From contig JALJCQ010000011.1 of the NCBI GenBank assembly GCA_023091665.1, positions 868,001 through 932,000 of the forward strand: 64,000 bases of DNA, written 5' to 3'. The notes below the pieces were generated by a model. It searched no databases. It worked only from the letters and a program-made list of their open reading frames with translations, and was not told the origin of the DNA. The position numbers and the translations under genes are program-made. Positions 33,732 through 42,712 of the stretch are shown here, piece after piece (positions within the stretch are counted from its first letter, which is position 1; each line of letters opens with the position of its first letter). Source of the stretch: Pythium myriotylum (Eukaryota > Oomycota > Peronosporomycetes > Pythiales > Pythiaceae).

Positions 33732-36700
33732 ATGGCCGCGCTCACGCCGCTCGCTGGGAAGCCGTCGGCGCTTGCGGCGTTCGCAGCGACGCTCGAAGGG
33801 CGTCCACGACCGCTGGCGACGCCGCTGGGCTCGCCGGGGAGCAGTCTCGCGCCGATTCGTCCGAAGGGCGAGTCTGCGCTCGAGGCATTTGCCACGCGCG
33901 CGGCTGCTGTCGGAGAGAAGGAAGTTTCATTGGAAGTGAAGAAGACACAGCTCCCGCTGGAGATGGCTGATGCATCGCTGAAAGCGGATTCGAAGGTGGA
34001 GATCTCTGCCAAGTGCTGCGGTGATGAGGAGAAAGGAGGACAGGATAAGCAGCACGAGGAGGAGAAAGAGTCACTCACACCTGGTGACGCTGATATGTCA
34101 CTCTGTAAACGAAGCGACGACGAGAGCGATGACTGCGATAGTATGGCTGCGTTTGCGTTTATGGACTCTGACGAGGAAGAAGAGGATAAAGGAAAGCAAC
34201 CCGATATTGATGATGTATACATTCATCGTGACGGCTTCGGTGAGAACAATGACTGCTCCAGGTTGCTTGTAGTTCCCAACGCGCCGCGCGTTTCTGATGA
34301 CTAAAGTTGGATGGCTGAGATAGTAGGCTACTTGAGCGCATTTTTGTGCCGCAGTCCTCGAAGGAAGAGCTGCTGGATGCCATCTTGTCCAAAAATGTGT
34401 CGTTGATATCTCATCTTCTGAGCACGTTGACTCCAACTGAAGCTCTCTCCATTCGAGACACAGAGCTACGAACGATGTATCACTACGCTGCCTTGTCGAA
34501 TATGCCAGAGGTTCAGGCTATCATTTTCAACTTTATAGAGTGCTACTATTCTCAAGATTACCAATACGAAGCAGCTAAGGTCCATAACACGCAGACCCGA
34601 GTTTATCAGTGAGCATTACACAGCGCGAAAGCTTCCAGATGCGTTTAATATCACCGCTATCTATCGTGCATAGATGGATGAAAGCCACACCGCTACCTCC
34701 ACCAGCGGGAGAAGAATGGAGCGCACCGCGAGTTGAAGAACTGAAACGAGACAAAGACAAAGAATCAGCTGCGGCTTATATTTCTGCTATTGAAGCATAC
34801 GACCGAAGTGGCCGATCTTTTCTTCATTACGTATGTACAGTGCCCAGATTATTGTCACCTGATGGATTTCATTTGTCATTTTTAGTGTGCGGTCAACCGT
34901 GCCGACTCTGTTCATTGCATGGGTTCAACGTTGGAAGCTGTGCTGAAGTGTAATCCACGTCTATTCTTTCACAAAGGTGCCGTTTCCACATGCAACAGAA
35001 TAGTCGAATTCCAACACGCAATGCAATCATGCTTTAGATGCCTTCGACCGAGATGCACTTACGTACGCAGCGACGTCAGGCAACGTATCGCTGATATACC
35101 ACTGGTTCAATCATTTGGATTTGGGGATGTCGCTGACACGCGGACATATTCAAGATTTACCCCTTCACCAAATATCGCTTGCAACACAGAAATTCCTTTA
35201 CAATCTGCTCGAACGCATAGATGCTGAGCGCATCCAAACGAAGCAAAATTCGAATGCAGACAACTCAGGCCTCAGTATCCGTTTCATGTCTATTCAACAA
35301 GCCAGCGGTATTGGACTTTCAATACAACAGCGAACGAAAGGATTTCATATGAGAACAACAATCCACAAGGCTGCAATCTACGGCGACGAAGAAGGAACGA
35401 GGTTCTTCCTTGATCAAGGGGTGGATGTTAATGAACCAGACTCGAGTGGATGGACACCGCTTCATGTCAGTTTGGATGTGTTTGTTGTTGGCTCGCCGTG
35501 TAAGGTTGACTCTCACGTCTAGACTCACAGCATTGCGTTGAACGTGGGACAAAAGAGCACGTGGCAATCGCGAAATTGCTTCTTTGTAATGGAGCTAAAG
35601 TCAACGCTAGATCCTTGCTCGGACGAACCCCGCTTCACATTCTCGCAAATTGGACTTGCGTAAGTCATATGCCGCCGACTGCCGATCAATGTATTGAAGA
35701 AGCCTCGTCGATAATTACGCTGCTCTGCGCAAACGGTGCTAAGCTAGAGATCTACGACGACGAGCACTTCACACCATTCCTTGCAGCTGTTAAATCGGAT
35801 AACCTTCAAGTTGTTCAGATTCTGCTCGAGTACGGGTGCGATCGCTTTGCAGTCGACAAGCAGGGTGGATGCGCACTCCACATTGCAGGTTAGTCGGTGG
35901 TGTGACTAGCATGGTGTTTTGCCCATGGAAAACGATTGTTTTGCTAGTTATGCACGGCTTAGAAAGGATGGCTCAATTCTTGAGTCGGTGGGACGCTGAC
36001 GCACCTTTGTGGGGGGACTGGAAAGACCGCCGCGGGCGGACGCCCAGAGCCCTCGCGCAAAATGACAGCATGCGTTCAGCTCTTGACGTAAGTTTTGACG
36101 TGAAATGTAAGGTTCTAAGCTTATAATACTGATGTGTATGGTTAGAATCTGTGGGTCGCTGTTCACTCACGAAACATCGACCGAGTTAGCCATCATCTTC
36201 AAATCTATCGTTCCTGCCATAAGAGGACCAAGCGGTATGGGTACATAGGGGTTGATGACAAAACTCCGACTACACATCGGACAGCACTCCACTTGGCAGT
36301 ACGTTTTCTCTCCCGTTCAACTGCTGTGCAACTTATTGCTGGAGTAACAGAGTGTATTTCACTGCTTAGGTGGAAAGCCTGACATCCCGTCTCAAAACTC
36401 ACTTCCAGGATTCAAAAGACTCGTTTCACACCATGAACACAGTCATTAGCGCAATCCTTAGCGGCGGTGCGAAGGTGGCGGAAAGAGATAAATGGGGTAT
36501 CACACCGCTGATGCTTAGCGCAACTCTGGACTCGGTACGTTGGCGATACTAACTCAAACTCGCGTCAAACTAATGGTGCACTTGATAGTCTACAGTAATT
36601 GAGACACTACTAAAGTTTGCAACGCCAGAAGACCTCGCCCAGACGGATTCCAACGGCAATACTGCTCTCCACTACAGTTATGCTTTTTTTCGGGTACGTT

Positions 36701-37000
36701 CAGTCCACGTTTTTGCTCATCCTATCGGACGACTAAGAGGATCAATCTTTGCAGGCTAAAATATCCTCCGTTATTGAAGGTTTTACAACCGAGGGCGTAA
36801 GTGTGCACAGCAGGGTGTCCGCGTTATCATGTCGATGCCTGAATAGTTACGATGACTTGTAGCAGGAAGCACGGAATGGGCAAGGAAAACTTCCACTCGA
36901 GACGACTGGATCACGCGAGCGAATATTCCCTTCAGGTTATCGGGACTTCCTGACACATCACAACAAAGGGCTTTTATCCGTGACCACGTCTCGAAAGTGA
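33732..37000 (+). CDS. Ankyrin-repeat protein, multi-exon, uncharacterised
   Basis: About twelve exons with 55-80 bp introns assemble to roughly 850 residues. Exon 1 (33732 to about 34247) encodes an Ala/Pro-rich then acidic N-terminus (DSDEEEEDKGKQPDIDD). Later exons encode ankyrin repeats: DRDALTYAATSGNVSLIYHW, TIHKAAIYGDEEGTRFFLDQ, SGWTPLH followed by HCVERGTKEH, GRTPLHILANW, GCALHIAVMHGLERMAQFL, TALHLAV, WGITPLMLSATLDS and GNTALHYSY. The last exon ends at TGA 36998-37000. Most joins are clear from frame and splice sites; the first intron is not. Either G/gtgaga at 34248 to an acceptor inside GAAG/AGCTG, or another donor, would work. I do not recognise an orthologue. Head-to-head placement with CFAP54 hints at a flagellar role, no more. 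Confidence 0.82.
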
Positions 37001-37060
37001 ATCGAACGTCTTTTGATGCTTTAGAGATGAAGTGTCTAGGGTCGGCACATTTGCACCTGT

Positions 37061-39505
37061 CTAAAAACCTTCAAACACATCAGCGCCATGGAAGGGTCGA
37101 ATGTTTGCGTCCTCGGGGTAGGCATCAAAGTTTCCCGAGTCGAACGTGTCCTTGATCTGTGGCACGTATGGGGCCTTGATTGCTTTTTTTACCATGGCGT
37201 TCCAGTCAAACTTGGAGCTAGTGAAGAACGGATGGTTTACAACGTCTTGCATACCTCCTGCAAGCGAACCAATGCGGATGGCGGGGTTCGGTTCGAGTAA
37301 CTTCAGGATGAGATCCTTGGCGTCGGGGTCGAACCGCGGGTGGAATTTGATGAACTGACGACCTTGCAAGATTTTCTCAAATATCTTGTTCTGGTCATTG
37401 TGCTGGAAAGGTGTGCGACCGGCGATAAGCTCGTAGATGAGGCAGCCAAGCGCCCAGTGGTCCACGGCCTTGCCATGGCCTTTGTTCAGCACGAGCTCAG
37501 GGGCGAGATACTCCGGAGTTCCGCAGAGCGTGAAGGAGCGTTCTTGAAGAGCTCCATTCTTGTAGTATGGAACATGCTTGGCGAAGCCGAAGTCAACAAC
37601 TTTGAGGTAGCCAGCACTGTCAATAACAAGATTCTCCGGCTTCAAGTCGCGGTAGGCGACCTGCATTTTCTGCAGGTAGTGAAGAGCCTCGGTGACGTTG
37701 GCGGCATAAAAGCGAGCGACGGAGAGATCGAAAGCACCGCACACACCCTTGGGGACCTTGAACGCCTTCTCGTAGAGCAATGACCAGAGCTCGCCACCTT
37801 GGACGAGCTCGAACAGCATATAGAGCTGGTTTTGGTCGGCAAACGTCTCGTGCAGCTTCAGAATGAACGGGTGGTTGCACTCAGATATAATGCCCTTCTC
37901 GTACAGAACATTCTTCTGCTGATGCGTTTCCACGATATTGGCCTTCTGCATACATTTGAGTGCGAACGCCTGGTTCGTCGGTCGGTGGCGAACGAGTATC
38001 ACGCGGCCGAAAGTACCCGTACCGATCGTGCGGATCTTGTCGAGGTCCTTGAACAAGAACTTCTTCTGTAGCGGAGCGGGTGCACACGCTCCAGCGTTGC
38101 GAGCGTCGAGGCCGCGGCCTAAAACGGCCTGTTGGACCATTTGCTGGCGCTGAATCTCGCGCTGCATAATGTGATCCAGCTTCCCAAGGAGGCGTTCGAA
38201 CGCATCGCGGTGGAGAGTCAGACACTCAACACGACCGACCGCAACGCAGTCCGCCGCTCGGGGCTCGTTCGACAGCAACGCTCGCTCGCCAAAGAACTCA
38301 CCGGATCGCAGCTGCATAAGCTCATGGCCCGACTTGCGAACCGAGACCTTGCCGTCCGAGATCATGAAGAACGTGTCGCCGGCGTCGCCCTCTTTGATAA
38401 TCTTCGTGTTCTCCTCGTAGGATACTACATTCAAGGCGTGGGCCAGGATGTCCAACTCATCATCTGTAAGTGACGAGAGTAGCGGCACACTGCGCAGCAC
38501 GCGAATGCGCATCTGCCGGTCAATGAGCGACCGGAGGGGGCCTAGCAGCTTGGTGAACGATGCACGGTCCATCACATAGCAGTCGACGCTGCCGACAGCA
38601 ATGCAGTTTGCCTGGCGTGGCTCGTTGAGCATCAAAGCCATCTCGCCAAAGTAGTTACCTCGGTAAAGCATCATTAGCTCCTTCTCTTGGGCGTCGGCGC
38701 CGAGTCCACGCGATGTGCAGCGCACTTTTCCCTCGACGATGATGTAGAACGTGTTGCCTTCCTCGCCCTGTCGGATAATATACTCACCGTCATTGAAGCG
38801 CTGCAGCTTCAGTGCTGCCGCGACTTTCTGCAGCTGGTTGTTGCTCAGTCGTTGGAGCAGCTCAACATTCTTGAGAAAGTTGACTCGCGCAAGCTGCGTC
38901 GCCGACGCTGTTGTTGCCATGATTTTGCGGAACATCGTGCGCTCGACGGACCACAAGATGCAGCCCGTCGTGGCGCGGATCGTGGCAGCGCGCGGGCAGT
39001 TGTACAGTAATGCGAGCTCTCCGAAGGCGTCTCCGTTCGCGTACTTTCCCACGAGCTGCCCGTCGACAACGATATCGCATGAGCCGCTCTCGAGCACGTA
39101 GAAGCAGTTGCCAGCTGTGCCCTGCGCGATCGCATTCTCACCAGCTTGCACGGTGACCATGGCCATGACGTCAATCATCTCGTCCACTTCACTCTGTTCA
39201 AGCGAGCTGAAGAGGTAGTGGCTCTTGAGTGCCTTGGTGATCATGGCCCGAGTCTGGTTGTTCTTCGGCACGCGCACGTGGGCACTCGAGCCGAGGTCTC
39301 CGGGTTCTACGGCCTGCTCGTTAATCGGCGCGCGACGCAAGGCGCCCTTGCGCTCGGCCATGTCCATGATGACGTCGAGCGGCGGCGCGAGGGTGTCTGC
39401 TTGGAGCGCCACCGTGGTCGCGGGACCAGACGAGTTGGCGCTGGGACGCACGCTTGGCGCAGCTGGGGGCATGAGCAGGTCCTTCATCCGCTGCGAGAAG
39501 TCCAT
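37061..39505 (-). CDS. PKG-like cyclic-nucleotide-dependent protein kinase with three CNB domains
   Basis: An AGC Ser/Thr kinase regulated by cyclic-nucleotide-binding (CNB) domains on the same chain, as in PKG. The 814-residue intronless product starts at ATG 39505; the frame is open upstream but that part is leader-like. Three CNB domains (about 88-205, 206-330, 331-450) have phosphate-binding cassettes FGELALLYNCPRAATIRA, FGEMALMLNEPRQANCIA and FGERALLSNEPRAADCVA. The kinase (about 482-770) has GTGTFGRV, the FALKCM lysine, YRDLKPEN, DFGFAKH and TPEYLAPELV. The AGC tail (SGNFDAYPED) follows. All catalytic residues are present. The residue after the cassette Arg is A, Q and A, not the Thr that favours cGMP in animal PKG, so the ligand is uncertain. 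Three or four CNB domains are typical of protist PKGs. Confidence 0.93.
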   Translation of the reverse strand: MDFSQRMKDLLMPPAAPSVRPSANSSGPATTVALQADTLAPPLDVIMDMAERKGALRRAPINEQAVEPGDLGSSAHVRVPKNNQTRAMITKALKSHYLFSSLEQSEVDEMIDVMAMVTVQAGENAIAQGTAGNCFYVLESGSCDIVVDGQLVGKYANGDAFGELALLYNCPRAATIRATTGCILWSVERTMFRKIMATTASATQLARVNFLKNVELLQRLSNNQLQKVAAALKLQRFNDGEYIIRQGEEGNTFYIIVEGKVRCTSRGLGADAQEKELMMLYRGNYFGEMALMLNEPRQANCIAVGSVDCYVMDRASFTKLLGPLRSLIDRQMRIRVLRSVPLLSSLTDDELDILAHALNVVSYEENTKIIKEGDAGDTFFMISDGKVSVRKSGHELMQLRSGEFFGERALLSNEPRAADCVAVGRVECLTLHRDAFERLLGKLDHIMQREIQRQQMVQQAVLGRGLDARNAGACAPAPLQKKFLFKDLDKIRTIGTGTFGRVILVRHRPTNQAFALKCMQKANIVETHQQKNVLYEKGIISECNHPFILKLHETFADQNQLYMLFELVQGGELWSLLYEKAFKVPKGVCGAFDLSVARFYAANVTEALHYLQKMQVAYRDLKPENLVIDSAGYLKVVDFGFAKHVPYYKNGALQERSFTLCGTPEYLAPELVLNKGHGKAVDHWALGCLIYELIAGRTPFQHNDQNKIFEKILQGRQFIKFHPRFDPDAKDLILKLLEPNPAIRIGSLAGGMQDVVNHPFFTSSKFDWNAMVKKAIKAPYVPQIKDTFDSGNFDAYPEDANIRPFHGADVFEGF

Positions 39506-39853
39506 GGTGGCTCGCTCTTGTTTCTCTCTCCAGTGGCTCGGCCTTTGCAAAAGTCCAAGTGCGTGCTCGTGGTGGTGGCGGCGCAGGCCTCGTCTCGCGC
39601 TCTGGTCCGGACGACAAGAGCGTCGAGCGGCCGACACCGCGTGACTCGTCCGGCGCAACCCCAGCCACGGCCGTAGCCTCGCGTTCTCATCCGCAGCGGC
39701 GTCGATCTTCGCTCCGACGGTAAGAATAGCGTCAGAAGTTGCCGAAATGTAGCCATTCCAAGGAGGGACAAGGTAGTCACAAGTCTCCATCGGGTCAAAA
39801 CCTCGTGCGATCTTGAAAGGTCGTGAACAGCCACGAGCGACGGATCCTCCACC
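39506..39853. promoter_or_regulatory. Divergent intergenic region, PKG-like kinase / Tudor-C2 gene
   Basis: A 348-bp gap between divergent start codons, presumably containing both promoters. Open frames on the minus strand run through it in phase with the kinase but encode non-conserved, Arg-rich sequence. No clear element or repeat was found. Confidence 0.45.
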
Positions 39854-42682
39854 ATGGGGGCAGACCGTGTGGGCCAGCGCATCCACGTATACTGGGCCGA
39901 CGAGACAGCATGGTTCTCGGGTGTTGTGAAGCGGTTCAGTGCCGCACAGGGCTACTACGTAGTGTACGACGATGGCGACGAGCGATGGGAAGGCTTGAAC
40001 GAGAGCTACCGCTTCGATGGCCAGCAGAGTAGCGATGACGAGAATGAAGGCAATCACGAGAATGATGAGAGAGAAGAAGATGGTGGAGATGCAGTATCGA
40101 GAGGTGTCGAGCATGTGACGAGTGGCACGGATCGGCCGTTGACGCCACGAGCGATGGAGCCGCCTGGATCGGATACAGATGCGGTTACCGACGGTAGCGA
40201 CGAGGATGAGGGTGAAAGGTTAAGAAGATCCACCGAAGAAATCATCGCTGACCCCACAACAGATGAAGTGGATGGTGCCAATGAATCTATCCCTGTTCAA
40301 CCGACGAGGGGCTACCCGCTGCCAGTAGAGCTGGGTGATAGCAACGGGGAAACCAACTCCGTATCCGACGATGATCCAGAAGAGATCCAGTCCGTTGCAT
40401 CGACGGAAGTACCGTTGACCCATGAGGTTCCTCAGAGCGTGCACCAGTCTACAGGCGCGGTACTACACGCTGCTTACAGTAGAAGATTGCTCCCGCATCG
40501 TGGGTGTCTCTGCGGATTCATCAAACGCGCAACGGGTCTGCCTCTGATCAACAACCGCGAAGAACCCCGAGCGTATGTTCGCGTTTCATTCATAGAGAGC
40601 GCTGGGGGTGGCGAGGGTGTGCGTCACCAGCCAAATATGCTCATGTTGCGATGCAAACAGGTACTTACGGTGACTCGCGCAGCTCCACGCACTTGTCACC
40701 CAGTATGGAATGACGTAGACAACCTTTTATCCAAGCAATGGCGAGAGAAAGACAACCTTGACGGTCTCTTCCAGCTTCAAGTGGTTCCTCCAATGGGCGC
40801 ACAAACTGTTCCCCAGCTACCTCAACCAGCGTGGTCACAGCTTCGAGGCGAACTGCTCTTTTCTGTATATCACCAGGAGCAAGAGGAAAGTCGTCTCGCC
40901 GTCTTCATCGGTCAAGCATCGCTCCCTCTTTGTAAGCTGATGCGTGACGTGTTCAATAGCAGTACCACCGATCCAACGGCCTGCGTGGTCCAGTGCATTC
41001 CACTGGAGACGCGTGACGGAAAGTCGATTCGAGGTGTGGCCGAAGACTGCGAGTTGGTCGTTCAATTTCAGTTTGAGCCAGAATTCGATCCCGACCACCG
41101 GGTTCGGAAATCCAATGACGGGACTCGTCCAGAAGTGACGGCAAAACCACCTCGATCTTCGACTCCATCACTTGTCTCTTCGAATATTCGCCCAAAGCCG
41201 ACGCCTTCCGGTGGCGCTGCCAAGCCTCGAGGTCGCTCTCATCACCAGAGCAGCAGCGAGATCTACCGCCGCAGATTCGAAAAACAAATTGAGAGCGAGA
41301 ACAAAGCTATGGCGAAACGAGTCGCTGAGCAGCGCCGCGAGACCGGAGTCCAGGCTGCGCGGCGACAGCAACTTAATCACCAGCCACGTTTAACTAAGAG
41401 CGAGCCGAAGCCTGGCGTGCTGGCCGTCACGACCGCGCCAACTCGGTTCCACAAAGCCTCGTCTGAAATAAATCGCGCCAAGTTCGTTGACCACATCAAA
41501 CGAGAGAACAAGTCCATGGGCAGGCGATTGGTTGAGCGCGTGGGGCTGGCAGATGCGACTCGGAGGCGAATCAATTGTGATTCAAAGACAGAACTCGACT
41601 GGGATGACTTCAAAGCACAGGATAAGGCATATGTGGACGACAAGCGCCTCGTACTGAGACACGAGAAAGACTTTCTGCTGGAGAAAGCCCAAATCAAGTA
41701 CCAGGAACAAAATGACCTTGTAGAAGAGGTCATGGCACTCCAAAACCAAGTTGCTGATCTGAAAACCAAACTTTTCGCAGTGAGAAGCAACATCCAGCGT
41801 GTTGATGCGATGAACTCCAAAGATTCGCATGTTCGTGACTGCTTGCGACGTGCGGCAGCGAAAACCAAACACTCTGTTTCCGATTATTTAATCACTCGTG
41901 GGGTCGGCGCGGAGACTTTACTCACGTTAGACAATCAAGATAGCGATGCAAATTTTGACCCTCGAACGCAACAGCACCTAGGTGAGATTCGCATGCTTCT
42001 TCAAGAAGCTTCGGCCCTCGAAAATGAGCGACAGCGCCTGCAGGAGCAAGTCGTGGCCCTTGACGGTCAAGAAGTATCAGTCGAAGAAGAAATCATTGGG
42101 CTTCATCGTAAGTGGCAGTTTGTGCAAACGAAGCGAGCCTTTCAACACAAGATGACTTCAACACCTGTGAACGCTGCACATGCGAAGACAGAATTGGCGA
42201 TCAAGAAAAACGCAAAAGAAACGTCAGCAGAAGAAGAAGAGCAATACGCAATTTACCAAGCCCAACAAGAGCTTACGCAGCTGCAGATTGCTATCACCGT
42301 GCTCCGCGATCGGATGGCGAGAAACGGCCCGACCCTGCGCGCCCGCGACATGTCATCTTCAGCGGTTTGCGATTACCTCCGTGAAAAAATCGAGAGTCGA
42401 AAGGGCAAAATTCAGACACTTGGAGCTGAACAAGCGAGGTACCGAAGCCAGTACGAAGAGCTTGTGACAGCAGGCAAGTATGACGCTCTCCGTGCTCATG
42501 TGCAAGAACTCCAGCACTTGCTGTTCTTGTGTGAAAACGAGGCAAAGCATGTGGCAGCCGCGGAGCAAGTAGCTAAACACAGCAAAGACGTGCTCGAGGC
42601 GGAGCTCCAAAGGCAACGGTTTAGTGAGCAAACAGAGACCGACATTCTATTGAAAAAGTGTCGACAGCCGACGCCGAGGTAG
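39854..42682 (+). CDS. Tudor-like / C2 / coiled-coil protein (942 aa)
   Basis: An intronless frame from ATG 39854. Residues about 5-55 resemble a Tudor/SH3-like barrel (RIHVYWADETAWFSGVVKRF, then YYVVYDDGDERWEGL), the kind that binds methylated Lys or Arg. An acidic low-complexity linker follows. Residues about 205-400 look like a C2 domain (LCGFIKRATGLPLINN, RAYVRVSF, THPVWND-like CHPVWNDVDN, LLFSVYHQEQEESRLAVFIG). Two similar basic segments then occur (SSSEIYRRRFEKQIESENKA and ASSEINRAKFVDHIKRENKS), an internal duplication about 80 residues apart. The remainder is coiled coil to the end. I know no named family with this order. It converges on the dioxygenase-sulfotransferase gene 30 bp away. 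Confidence 0.8.
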   Translation: MGADRVGQRIHVYWADETAWFSGVVKRFSAAQGYYVVYDDGDERWEGLNESYRFDGQQSSDDENEGNHENDEREEDGGDAVSRGVEHVTSGTDRPLTPRAMEPPGSDTDAVTDGSDEDEGERLRRSTEEIIADPTTDEVDGANESIPVQPTRGYPLPVELGDSNGETNSVSDDDPEEIQSVASTEVPLTHEVPQSVHQSTGAVLHAAYSRRLLPHRGCLCGFIKRATGLPLINNREEPRAYVRVSFIESAGGGEGVRHQPNMLMLRCKQVLTVTRAAPRTCHPVWNDVDNLLSKQWREKDNLDGLFQLQVVPPMGAQTVPQLPQPAWSQLRGELLFSVYHQEQEESRLAVFIGQASLPLCKLMRDVFNSSTTDPTACVVQCIPLETRDGKSIRGVAEDCELVVQFQFEPEFDPDHRVRKSNDGTRPEVTAKPPRSSTPSLVSSNIRPKPTPSGGAAKPRGRSHHQSSSEIYRRRFEKQIESENKAMAKRVAEQRRETGVQAARRQQLNHQPRLTKSEPKPGVLAVTTAPTRFHKASSEINRAKFVDHIKRENKSMGRRLVERVGLADATRRRINCDSKTELDWDDFKAQDKAYVDDKRLVLRHEKDFLLEKAQIKYQEQNDLVEEVMALQNQVADLKTKLFAVRSNIQRVDAMNSKDSHVRDCLRRAAAKTKHSVSDYLITRGVGAETLLTLDNQDSDANFDPRTQQHLGEIRMLLQEASALENERQRLQEQVVALDGQEVSVEEEIIGLHRKWQFVQTKRAFQHKMTSTPVNAAHAKTELAIKKNAKETSAEEEEQYAIYQAQQELTQLQIAITVLRDRMARNGPTLRARDMSSSAVCDYLREKIESRKGKIQTLGAEQARYRSQYEELVTAGKYDALRAHVQELQHLLFLCENEAKHVAAAEQVAKHSKDVLEAELQRQRFSEQTETDILLKKCRQPTPR

Positions 42683-42712
42683 AACGTGGACACCAAACTT
42701 ATGAAACCCAGG

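Noticed and set aside
39505..40114. Membrane-anchored N-terminal extension of the PKG-like kinase
   Set aside because: The upstream open frame gives hydrophobic residues only because it is antisense to acidic codons of the divergent Tudor/C2 gene; ATG 39505 fits the kinase family.
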